From positions 1,612,001 to 1,676,000 of the forward strand of contig NZ_CP063191.1 of the NCBI RefSeq assembly GCF_028609845.1: a stretch of DNA of 64,000 bases, in the 5' to 3' direction. Shown here one piece after another: positions 44,070 to 51,646 of this stretch (its first letter is position 1; each line of letters begins with the position of its first letter). The position numbers and the translations under genes are program-made. The stretch is from Corynebacterium heidelbergense. Lineage in GTDB: Bacteria; Actinomycetota; Actinomycetes; Mycobacteriales; Mycobacteriaceae. The notes under the pieces were generated by a model. It worked only from the letters and a program-made list of their open reading frames with translations, made no database searches and was not told the origin of the DNA.

Positions 44070-44558
44070 TCTGGACAGTTCTAACGTCTAGCAAGCGCTA
44101 CCCTTACTGATTTGCCACTCTTAGACGCTAGAATGGGTATGTCGCTGAACGCCAGCGATACACCCCTCCGAGCTAGGCCGGTTCGGAGAAGAAAGTTACT
44201 GTCGTGTGGCCAGCGATAGCTTGTGGATGCGGCGACGCGCACCGCAAGAACAATGGGACACCGTCGCATGCCCCTGCGCGAGATGGGCCCGCGCAGACAA
44301 GGCAGTCCACTGGGAGCCCAACCCCGCAAGATTCGGTCGCGGTCCCGATGCGGTGGAAAGGAGACCTGACCGCGAAGCCCTGTCCGAGATGAGCTCCGGG
44401 CGGGAAGCTAGTGTCGAACGTTGTCTCAAGCCTGAACGGCAACCGCAGCGGAGCGGGTCGCACAGGAAATTTAAGGGTCCGCAAGCCGCTCGACGGGCAC
44501 GTCGGGTTCAAGAGGCTAGTTATGGCATGGGTGACTGAGTTCCTGAGGAGAACTCGGC
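44070..44558. other. Left end of the mobile element, mostly uncoded
   Basis: About 490 bases before the excisionase-like gene. Two overlapping frames (44,204-44,392 and 44,206-44,538, plus strand) are open, but neither has a good ribosome site. The longer, with CPCARWARADKAVHW, might encode a 110-residue basic protein. An imperfect inverted pair built on TCTAGC / GCTAGA near 44,089-44,134 could be a recombinase or regulator site. The stretch probably also carries the promoter of the element operon. Confidence 0.35.
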
Positions 44559-44846
44559 ATGCCCAGCTATCGGCGCGAGTCCGCAGCCCCATACCTATCG
44601 CTCCACGAAGCTTCGGAACTTGGCTACGGCGGATACTCCACCCTTCGCAAGTACATCAGCGATGGGCGCTTGCCCCACCACCGTCTTGGTCGCCGCATTC
44701 GCGTGCGCCGGGGCGATCTTGATGCTCTACTGACCAGCGCGGACTGTGACCCTGTTGATGCTGCCATCGATAGGCTGCTCGCTGCTGCCCCACCACTCAC
44801 CGCCGAGCAGACGCGGCGTTTGCGCGACCTCCTCGAAGGTGCGTGA
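44559..44846 (+). CDS. Excisionase-like HTH protein of the element
   Basis: A 95-residue protein with GAGGAGA upstream of its ATG. Residues 12-58 (YLSLHEASELGYGGYSTLRK, then DGRLPHHRLGRRIRVRRGDL) make a MerR/excisionase-type HTH with a wing. It is the first gene of the rightward operon and overlaps the polymerase start. A role in excision direction control or in regulation of the element is inferred. Confidence 0.75.
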   Translation: MPSYRRESAAPYLSLHEASELGYGGYSTLRKYISDGRLPHHRLGRRIRVRRGDLDALLTSADCDPVDAAIDRLLAAAPPLTAEQTRRLRDLLEGA

Positions 44847-47800
44847 TGAGCGTGCTGGACTCCACCTCGCAGGCCCTCGCAGAGGTCGTCGTCGACAACC
44901 CCGTTGCGTCCCGAAAAGACGTTATTGGGACGCAAGAAGAGGGCAAAACACCTGGTCAGAGGTCACTGGCGGCACTCCCCTATGGGGAAGGCCCCATTGC
45001 CGCCGCTGCCGCCAGTGGGTGGCGGGTGGGCCGGGTGGTCGACACCGCGACCTCGCGCAAGCACCCGGCGTCGTTCGTCGTGCTGACCAAGACGGTCTAT
45101 CGGACGGCGACCCGTGCGGCGGGCGGCTTCGGTTCGTACCCGTCGGTGCGGGGGATGCGGTCGGGCAAAAACTCGATCGTCGTCGGGTTCGACACCGAGT
45201 TCGTCGGTGCAGACTCGTTCGACGCCGAGCGTGGCTGGATCGGCGAGAGCGAGCAGGTCACGCGCCGGATCGTGTCCTACCAGTTCGCTGCCATCGACCC
45301 GACCAACCACGACCGGCTGCGGCTGGCCGTCATTCTGCCGACCCCATACCACGGCCCACTTGGTCGCCGCGTGGCTCGTCTGTCGTTCGGCAAGGCGCTG
45401 GAGCTGGCCACCACGGCGCTGGGCTTGCACGAACACCCGCTGGCAGAGGGTTGGACAGTCAAGGGCGTGCCCTGCAAAGACGTGATGGACGCCAACGGCA
45501 AGTGTCAACGGGGGCGGTGGTTCCGGCAGAAGGGCGAGCATGCGCACGCGCTGCCGATCACGCTCGTGGCGCACTTCCAAAACGCCGACCTGACGACCTT
45601 CGTCGACCCGGTGAAGATGCACAACACCTGGGAGAGCGCCTATCCTGGCGGCAGGAAGCGACGCCGGTCGAGTGCCGGCTACTCGGGGTATCGGAATCGT
45701 CGGCTGAACGACCGGGAGCCGGACATCCTGCGTGCGGTGATCTCGGCCAGTGCGGGGATGGTCTCGCCCAAGCCCATTGAGTGGGTCCTGCCTGGTGAGA
45801 ACAAGCGCTGGGCTCGCCCGGTGGTGGTCTCGATCCGCGACACGATGGCGCAGTCGGGCGCTGCGAAGCTGTCTGAGCTGGGCGACGCCGTGGGCGTGGG
45901 GAAGCTGGATGTGCCCGACGACTGGATCACGCGCATGGACGCGTACCTGTTCGCCCATCCCGCCGAGTTTCTCGACTACGCTTCTAACGACGCCGTGATC
46001 GCCTTGGAGTACGTCAGCCAGATGTACGGCGAGGACCAGGAGGTCGCGCTCACGCTGCCGACGGCTGCGGCCCGTGCCGTCCGCGGCATCATCACGGCCG
46101 AGCTCGCAGAGCGCCAGTTGGGCAAGCCCCTGGTGGGGGTCGGGCCCAAGATCAACTTCAACTCCGTGTTCGGCGGTCTGGAGAAGGTCACCAAGAAGAC
46201 CGAGCAGACCGTGAGCATCGAGAACCAGCTCGCCTACTACCGGCAGCGCGAGTTGCAACCGCTGGACGGTGCTGCGGCGACGTGGATTCATGCCTGTGCC
46301 CTGTCCTTCCGGGGCGGGTACAACATGTGCGCGGAGGTGGGGTTGTTCCGGCAGACCACCCACGACCTCGACCTCCAGTCGTGCTATCCGACGGCCAGCT
46401 CGACCATCTGGGATGTTGACTACCTGCATCCCGACGGCGTGATCCTGCGGACGGTGAACAACGTTGAGCTGTCGCTGGACGACTTCGCCGAGGGTGGGCC
46501 GTTGACGCCGTTTGTGGGGTTCGTGTCGTTCGAGTTCGACAAGTCGGTGGCCTTCCCCTGCCTGCCCGTGCCCGTCGAGGGGTCGATGGTCTACCCCCGG
46601 ACGTCGGGTGGTGCACGTGGGGTGTGGGCGATGGCTCCCGAGGTCTGGTTGGCGCTGAAGCTGGGTGCCCGGGTGACGTGCCAGATCGGACACTTCGGTC
46701 GCACTCTGCGGCTGGAGGACGGGTCGCCGTCGCGTCTGCTGCGCCGCCCGTACAAGACGCTGCTGGACGACCGGGCGCGGGCCAAGAAAGAGTTCGGCAA
46801 GAAGTCCTTCCAGCAGTCCGTGCTCAAACTGATGGCCAACTCCCCCTACGGCAAGCTCGCCCAGGGTGTCATGGGTCAGCGTGGCTGGGATGCCTGGGCG
46901 CAGGAGCGCGACGAGGTGGGTGGTTCGGCGATCACGTCCCCGTGGCACGCTTCCATGACCACCTCCCTTTCTCGTGCGGTGCTGTTGGCCACGCTCAACG
47001 ACTTGAACGACCGTGGGTACTCGACACCGAGCTGCACGACCGACGGGTTCATCACCGACGCCGAGCTGGTCGTGGTCGATGGTCTGGAGCTCTACGGGCT
47101 GTCGGGGCTGTGGCGCGAGACCCGCGAGGCGCTGACAGGTTCGCGGGACATGTGGGAGGAGAAGCACACCCAGACAGACCTGCTCAACGTCACCACCCGC
47201 GCGAACTTCTCCCGGCAACCCTGCGGCGTGCTCGCTCACGGCGGGTACAAGCTACCCGAGGGGATCGAGGTCGATAGCCAGGAGGATAGGGACCATATGT
47301 ACGACCTCATGGCCTCCCGTGAAGGCGCGCTGCCGGTGACGATGAAGGTCTTCCCGTCGATAGAGGAGCTGACCCGCGTCCACAACCGGCTGGACTTCTC
47401 CCCCATCGTCGTCGACAAGCAGCAGACTATCGAGTTCGACCGTAAGCGTCGCCCTGTGCCCGACGGCATGACGGTCGACATGGTGATGGTCGACGATGAG
47501 GTCTTCGAGGTCGCTCACGTACAGACCGTGCCGTGGGGCTCCCCGGAGGAATGCGAACTTGGCAGGTCCGTCGATGGCGGGCTGAAACGGTGGGACGAAA
47601 AGCTGGGTGAGCCCGTGTGGGAACGCTCGCCGGTGCGCCGGACGCGCAACCAGTGGCTGGACTATTTCGACCGACTCGATGTGCTCCTTGACGAGGACGG
47701 TCAGATCGCTGAGGCCGAGCGGCTGGACCGCATCTCCAAAGGCATTGTGATCGCCTACCGCCAAGGCGTCATTGACATCCCGTGGCTCGGTCCTGACCGT

Positions 47801-47986
47801 CCATTAGCCGATCGGCTCAACGCCTTCGGGAAGTTCGGGCTGCCCAAACCCAAAGAGCGCTTCTGGTCCCATGCACGGTCCAAGGCCGAACGTCAGATCG
47901 AGGTTGACTTCGATGCTATCGCGCCGTATGCGGCCAAGATGCAGGCCTCCGATCCATTCGCCAAAGACACAGACGAGCAGGTGTGA
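44846..47986 (+). CDS. Family B DNA polymerase
   Basis: A 1,046-residue polymerase, its ATG overlapping the HTH gene stop. The exonuclease part has FDTEF (about 116-120), HFQNADL (244-250) and YASNDAV (379-385). The polymerase part has motif A DLDLQSCYP (508-516), motif B KLMANSPYGKL (662-672) and motif C CTTDGF (731-736), with Asp kept at the metal position. The exonuclease and polymerase motifs all appear intact. This architecture resembles the protein-primed or viral/organellar type-B group. A complete replicative polymerase in a 14-kb mobilizable element is unusual; it may convert or copy the transferred strand. Confidence 0.85.
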   Translation: MSVLDSTSQALAEVVVDNPVASRKDVIGTQEEGKTPGQRSLAALPYGEGPIAAAAASGWRVGRVVDTATSRKHPASFVVLTKTVYRTATRAAGGFGSYPSVRGMRSGKNSIVVGFDTEFVGADSFDAERGWIGESEQVTRRIVSYQFAAIDPTNHDRLRLAVILPTPYHGPLGRRVARLSFGKALELATTALGLHEHPLAEGWTVKGVPCKDVMDANGKCQRGRWFRQKGEHAHALPITLVAHFQNADLTTFVDPVKMHNTWESAYPGGRKRRRSSAGYSGYRNRRLNDREPDILRAVISASAGMVSPKPIEWVLPGENKRWARPVVVSIRDTMAQSGAAKLSELGDAVGVGKLDVPDDWITRMDAYLFAHPAEFLDYASNDAVIALEYVSQMYGEDQEVALTLPTAAARAVRGIITAELAERQLGKPLVGVGPKINFNSVFGGLEKVTKKTEQTVSIENQLAYYRQRELQPLDGAAATWIHACALSFRGGYNMCAEVGLFRQTTHDLDLQSCYPTASSTIWDVDYLHPDGVILRTVNNVELSLDDFAEGGPLTPFVGFVSFEFDKSVAFPCLPVPVEGSMVYPRTSGGARGVWAMAPEVWLALKLGARVTCQIGHFGRTLRLEDGSPSRLLRRPYKTLLDDRARAKKEFGKKSFQQSVLKLMANSPYGKLAQGVMGQRGWDAWAQERDEVGGSAITSPWHASMTTSLSRAVLLATLNDLNDRGYSTPSCTTDGFITDAELVVVDGLELYGLSGLWRETREALTGSRDMWEEKHTQTDLLNVTTRANFSRQPCGVLAHGGYKLPEGIEVDSQEDRDHMYDLMASREGALPVTMKVFPSIEELTRVHNRLDFSPIVVDKQQTIEFDRKRRPVPDGMTVDMVMVDDEVFEVAHVQTVPWGSPEECELGRSVDGGLKRWDEKLGEPVWERSPVRRTRNQWLDYFDRLDVLLDEDGQIAEAERLDRISKGIVIAYRQGVIDIPWLGPDRPLADRLNAFGKFGLPKPKERFWSHARSKAERQIEVDFDAIAPYAAKMQASDPFAKDTDEQV

Positions 47987-47991
47987 GCACG

Positions 47992-48339
47992 ATGCCCTAC
48001 ACCCTCGGTGGTCTGTCGTTCAACACTAAGAAGGAAGTCTGCGCTCACGCCAGCGCCGTCCTAAACCGCGCGGCCCTTGACAAGTTTCTTCACGGCCCCG
48101 ATGCGCGGTTCGCTTGTGACCTCCTCGCGCATCATCCCGACGCCTCACGGAAACGTGGTGTGGGGGTTATTGGTATCACCGTGGTCCATATCGCGGACTG
48201 GGGTACCCGGAACTTCCGTGTTGTGCGAAGGGACGGCTCTGTCGACAACTGGTCGATCAAGAAGTGTATCTCCCACCTCCGGCCGGATGATCATCCTGAG
48301 GGCTGTCACGGGTCGCAGAGTGGGGCTGTGGGTGGCTGA
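47992..48339 (+). CDS. DUF3223 family protein
   Basis: A 115-residue protein starting at ATG 47,992 (a GTG at 47,983 overlaps the polymerase stop). Characteristic pattern: LGGLSFNTKKEVCAHASAVL, then ACDLLAHHPDASRKRGVGVI, then FRVVRRDGSVDNWSIKKCI. DUF3223 proteins are small and found in plants and mobile bacterial DNA; their role is not settled. Here it follows the polymerase and may be a DNA- or RNA-associated factor. Confidence 0.8.
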   Translation: MPYTLGGLSFNTKKEVCAHASAVLNRAALDKFLHGPDARFACDLLAHHPDASRKRGVGVIGITVVHIADWGTRNFRVVRRDGSVDNWSIKKCISHLRPDDHPEGCHGSQSGAVGG

Positions 48340-48423
48340 AATGGGTGGCTCGAACAGTTCCCGAGCTCCACCTTGTGGATGTGGTGGCACGCAACAGCAA
48401 TTCGTCAGGAGAAGGAGAGAGTA

Positions 48424-48771
48424 ATGACCGAGAAACCCCCTATGGACCCTGCGGTGTTTGGGGTCTTGTCTGTGGATTGGGTGGCGCTGGCTAAGGAGGC
48501 TCGTGCGGCTGCGGACGCGCTGGAGCGCGCTTTTGCGTCGTCAGCTCGCCCCGATTTACCGCCCGATATGGCTGCTGAGTTTGCGGCGTTTGAGGATGCT
48601 CTGGAGGAGCGCCGGCGGTGGGATCGGGAGCAGGAAGCGCAGGCCTCGAAGCCGCCGCAGGCGCCGCGCCGGCGGGCCTCGCAGTCTCGGGCTCCACGGC
48701 GTGAACCTGCGCGCCCGCTGCGGTACACGCGGGCCCCGAAGAAGGACAACGATTTTGAGATGGGGATGTGA
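48424..48771 (+). CDS. Hypothetical element protein, 115 aa
   Basis: The ATG at 48,424 has AGGAGAGAG upstream. An Ala-rich helical half (VDWVALAKEARAAADALERA) is followed by a long Arg/Pro/Ser/Glu-rich tail, probably disordered. It overlaps the next gene by four bases. Possibly a relaxosome accessory protein because of its place before the mobilization genes. Confidence 0.55.
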   Translation: MTEKPPMDPAVFGVLSVDWVALAKEARAAADALERAFASSARPDLPPDMAAEFAAFEDALEERRRWDREQEAQASKPPQAPRRRASQSRAPRREPARPLRYTRAPKKDNDFEMGM

Positions 48772-48776
48772 CAGTA

Positions 48777-49097
48777 ATGGCACGACGAGTCGAGACCGCC
48801 GTGCGCCGTATGGCGGCGGTGCAGAAGGAGCGCGAGGCTGCTGTGCAGCGGGAGCGGGAACTGCGCGCGCAGCTGGTTACTGCTGTGGGCGAGGCCGTGG
48901 TGAGTGCGGTGGAGAAACCGCGCTCACGATGGGCTGCGTTCCGCACGAAGCCGCTGGACGATCTTCTGGTGGAGATCGGGCTTGTTCAGGGTCACAGGGA
49001 GGACACGACGATCACGGATAGTGATGGTCAGGGTGGCCCCGAGGCTGCGAGTCCTGGGGGCGCTCACCCCCAGGAGTCGGCCACAGAGGACAGGTGA
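48777..49097 (+). CDS. Coiled-coil element protein, ~106 aa
   Basis: Start ATG at 48,777 (GTG at 48,768 overlaps the upstream stop). Residues 1-45 are an extended Arg/Glu/Ala coiled coil (VRRMAAVQKEREAAVQRERE); the rest is mixed with an acidic, Gly/Pro-rich end. It lies just before the presumed origin of transfer. No family recognised. Confidence 0.55.
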   Translation: MARRVETAVRRMAAVQKEREAAVQRERELRAQLVTAVGEAVVSAVEKPRSRWAAFRTKPLDDLLVEIGLVQGHREDTTITDSDGQGGPEAASPGGAHPQESATEDR

Positions 49098-49352
49098 CAT
49101 GTCCGTGTGGTGCAGGGGTCCAGGGGCGGCACGCTCCGGCCAGCCACCCGGAGCGCCGGAGGTGCTCAGGGTGATGCTGGCCCTGGTAGCCGACCAGCCG
49201 TCGCCAGCGACTCACCAGTGCCCGATCACCGCGCCTTGCGGTGGGTGGGACGGTGATCGTCTGAGGCGTGTCGGTCGGCTACCAGCTGTGGGCCACCCCG
49301 CCGCGCGGGTGGGCCACTTCCCGCGTAGCGGGATGGGCGAAGGAGGTGTGCG
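49098..49352. other. Intergenic region with inverted repeats; oriT candidate
   Basis: The 255 bases before the MobC-like gene contain a perfect 12-bp inverted pair TGGTAGCCGACC (49,184-49,195) and GGTCGGCTACCA (49,273-49,284), a GCTCCGG / CCGGAGC pair near 49,133-49,155, a TCCCGC-GTA-GCGGGA stem near 49,318 and a GGCCACCC / GGGTGGGCC pair near 49,290. Position directly upstream of relaxosome genes plus multiple palindromes fits an origin of transfer. The nick site cannot be seen. Confidence 0.5.
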
Positions 49353-49715
49353 ATGTATCGCACGACGATTCGCCTGAGCGAGGACCAGGCTGCGTTTGTG
49401 GAGCAGCTAGCCGAGCGGCTTGGGCTGCGTCCCGTGGATGTGATCCGGGGGGCGCTCGATGCTCTCGGTGCTCGCCTGCCAGCGGACTGGCACTGGAGGC
49501 TCTCAGAGCTGCCGCCGAAGACTCGGGCGTCACTTAGTCAGCTGGCTCTGTCTGTGGATCGGGTGGGGGTCAATGTCAATCAGATTGCGCGGCTGTGCCA
49601 CCGCCACGGGGTCGGTGTTGAGGCTGACGTTCTCCTAGAACAGGTGGCGCAGGTTCAGCAGTATCTCGGTGCGATAGAGCAGGCGGTGAAGGTGCAATGT
49701 CGGTCACCACAGTGA
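49353..49715 (+). CDS. MobC-like relaxosome accessory protein
   Basis: A 120-residue protein with an N-terminal ribbon-helix-helix segment (RTTIRLSEDQAAFVEQLAER) and the MobC-type motif DRVGVNVNQIARLCHRHG near residue 70. Such proteins bind oriT and help the relaxase nick it. It overlaps the relaxase gene by 19 bases. GGAGGTG precedes its ATG. Confidence 0.85.
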   Translation: MYRTTIRLSEDQAAFVEQLAERLGLRPVDVIRGALDALGARLPADWHWRLSELPPKTRASLSQLALSVDRVGVNVNQIARLCHRHGVGVEADVLLEQVAQVQQYLGAIEQAVKVQCRSPQ

Positions 49716-51622
49716 CGAGAACAACTTCGCTGACAGCGGCCACCATTTATGTGGCCTACGGCACGCGGGAGAATGCGGATGCGGACCTTCTGCGTGCGGA
49801 GCGATTGTCCACTATCGGGTTTCGGGCGGCCTCGCCATTGGAGTGGGCGGTGGCGGGGTGTCAAGAGCTGCGGGGGCATCCTCGCCGTACGAATCAGGCC
49901 GTGGCGTATGTGCAGAGTTGGCCAAGGGAGGAGCTGGACAGAAACGACCCGGAACACGTCAGTCGTGCTCATCAGGCTGGGCTGGAGCTGGCTCACCGTA
50001 TGGCCCCGGGGTGTCCGGTGACGGTGGCCACGCATACCGATAGCGCCAGTGGGTGCGTGCACAACCACATCGTGATTCTCAACCACGATGTAGGCACTGG
50101 TCTCGCCGCCCCGAAGCCTGCGGGGAACGTCCACGCGGTGCGTGCTGTGAACGACGAGATCATGCGCGATTTCGGCCTGGCTGTGCTGCCGGGTCGGGAG
50201 GAGGTGTCGCTGTCGCGGGCGGAGCGTATCGCTCAAGCGCAGGGTCGCCAGATTGACGCGGCCGGCCTCAGTCTTCACGAGCTCACGGGGGACACGTGGA
50301 GGTCGTATCTCCGCGCGCGGATTGACGCTGTTCTCGCCGACGAGCACGTGGGGTCTGTGGACGATTTCATTCGCCACGGCCCCGACCACGGGGTGCACGT
50401 GGAGCGTCAGGGTGACGCCCTCACCTATGCCCTGGTCGATGACGACGAGGATGTTGTGCGATACCGAACGAAAAGAGGCTTCCGGAAGTGCGCCACCAGT
50501 GGCTCGCGCCTGGGGTCTGACTACACCACTGCGGGCGTGGCGTCGTATCTCGATGATCTCGCGCAGGCTCGCGCCGAGGAGGCGGTGGAAGGCCTCAGGC
50601 AACAACAGCAACGGGCGGCGCTTGCCGCCGTGAGCAAGCACACAAAAAACGATCAAGGAGTGATTTCCATGCCACAGAACCCCAGGCGCCAGCCACAGCA
50701 CAGCGAGCTCACGGAGACCAGGGTCCACAGCCTGATTACGGATCGTCTCGAGCCCGTGGTGGAGACCATCCAGGAAAGCCCCACCAGGCAGGAGCTGGAG
50801 TCCTCGCTGTCGGAGATCGACACCCGGATTCAGAAGCTCGGGGTCTCCTACCAGGCACTCAACGGCTTATCCGAACAGCAGCAGAAGCTAGAGCGGCAGC
50901 TGAGCGTGCTGTCACGGACCACCGTGGGGACGGAGGAGTACAACCACGCGCAGCAGAAGGTCAGCGAGACGATCAGCTCCATGGTCAGGATGATCAGCGG
51001 GCTAGGTCCGTCACTGGCCGAAATCAAGCAGCTCCTCGCCGAGCTGCTCAGGATGTACCGGGCCACGCTCGAAATGGGAAAACATCCCGTACAGCTCAGC
51101 GAAAAGTCGTCCGACAGCATCAGCGCCGGGCTAGCACGACAACTCAGCGAGACTTTGAGCCAGAGTTTTAAGCCGCTGGTGTCTGACATCAGTAATGAGA
51201 TCCGAGACGATGTGACGGGCGCTATCAAACGCACACTCGTCAATGAGCATCAACAGCTAGCTAACGATGTCCAGCGACTACAAGCAGAGAACAAAGACCT
51301 GCATAAGACACTGGAGACCGCTGCCGACCAGGCACGCAGGCAGTCACGGGTTACTGTCTGGGCTCTCACCGGCACAATCGCTATCCTTGCGTCCCTCATG
51401 TCCATCGGAGCCCTCGGCAAGTCGCTGCTCGACATCCTGGGCGTCACCCAGGGCATTCCCGCGCTCTGGGCCCACGTCTGGGCCGCCGAAGGGTTCTGGC
51501 CCACGACAGGGTGGCTGTTCGTGACAATCCTGACACTCGGGGTCGTCCTCGGCGGCCTCGGCTGGCTCGTCCACATCGGGTGGGGCATCGTTCGGGGCAT
51601 CGAGGAGCGTCGACGATGGTGA
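49697..51622 (+). CDS. MobA-type relaxase with C-terminal membrane domain
   Basis: A 641-residue relaxase. The three-His motif is THTDSASGCVHNHIVILN (His 113, 122 and 124), and Tyr 18 or 21 is the likely nicking residue. Residues 130-320 complete the relaxase domain. From about 325 to 545 come coiled-coil helices, and two hydrophobic segments follow (VWALTGTIAILASLMSIGAL near 555, and FVTILTLGVVLGGLGWLV near 610). It nicks oriT and leads the strand to a helper transfer channel. A second start inside the frame is listed separately. Confidence 0.85.
   Translation: MSVTTVTRTTSLTAATIYVAYGTRENADADLLRAERLSTIGFRAASPLEWAVAGCQELRGHPRRTNQAVAYVQSWPREELDRNDPEHVSRAHQAGLELAHRMAPGCPVTVATHTDSASGCVHNHIVILNHDVGTGLAAPKPAGNVHAVRAVNDEIMRDFGLAVLPGREEVSLSRAERIAQAQGRQIDAAGLSLHELTGDTWRSYLRARIDAVLADEHVGSVDDFIRHGPDHGVHVERQGDALTYALVDDDEDVVRYRTKRGFRKCATSGSRLGSDYTTAGVASYLDDLAQARAEEAVEGLRQQQQRAALAAVSKHTKNDQGVISMPQNPRRQPQHSELTETRVHSLITDRLEPVVETIQESPTRQELESSLSEIDTRIQKLGVSYQALNGLSEQQQKLERQLSVLSRTTVGTEEYNHAQQKVSETISSMVRMISGLGPSLAEIKQLLAELLRMYRATLEMGKHPVQLSEKSSDSISAGLARQLSETLSQSFKPLVSDISNEIRDDVTGAIKRTLVNEHQQLANDVQRLQAENKDLHKTLETAADQARRQSRVTVWALTGTIAILASLMSIGALGKSLLDILGVTQGIPALWAHVWAAEGFWPTTGWLFVTILTLGVVLGGLGWLVHIGWGIVRGIEERRRW
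50669..51622 (+). CDS. Nested MobB-like protein from internal in-frame start
   Basis: The ATG at 50,669 is codon 325 of the relaxase frame and is preceded by AAGGAG eight bases upstream. Translation from here would give 317 residues with the coiled-coil and two membrane segments but without the relaxase domain. This mirrors plasmids where MobB is a separate membrane-bound partner of MobA. Whether the short product is made needs protein evidence. Confidence 0.55.
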   Translation: MPQNPRRQPQHSELTETRVHSLITDRLEPVVETIQESPTRQELESSLSEIDTRIQKLGVSYQALNGLSEQQQKLERQLSVLSRTTVGTEEYNHAQQKVSETISSMVRMISGLGPSLAEIKQLLAELLRMYRATLEMGKHPVQLSEKSSDSISAGLARQLSETLSQSFKPLVSDISNEIRDDVTGAIKRTLVNEHQQLANDVQRLQAENKDLHKTLETAADQARRQSRVTVWALTGTIAILASLMSIGALGKSLLDILGVTQGIPALWAHVWAAEGFWPTTGWLFVTILTLGVVLGGLGWLVHIGWGIVRGIEERRRW

Positions 51623-51646
51623 CCCCCGTCACGTGAGCCCCTGTTT

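Noticed and set aside
44206..44538. Confident 110-residue gene at the left end of the element
   Set aside because: No ribosome site, and a second overlapping frame is equally open; reported only as unresolved region.
44963..47239. 758-residue open frame antisense to the DNA polymerase
   Set aside because: It is a shadow of GC-rich coding on the other strand, Arg/His/Pro-rich, without a domain or ribosome site.
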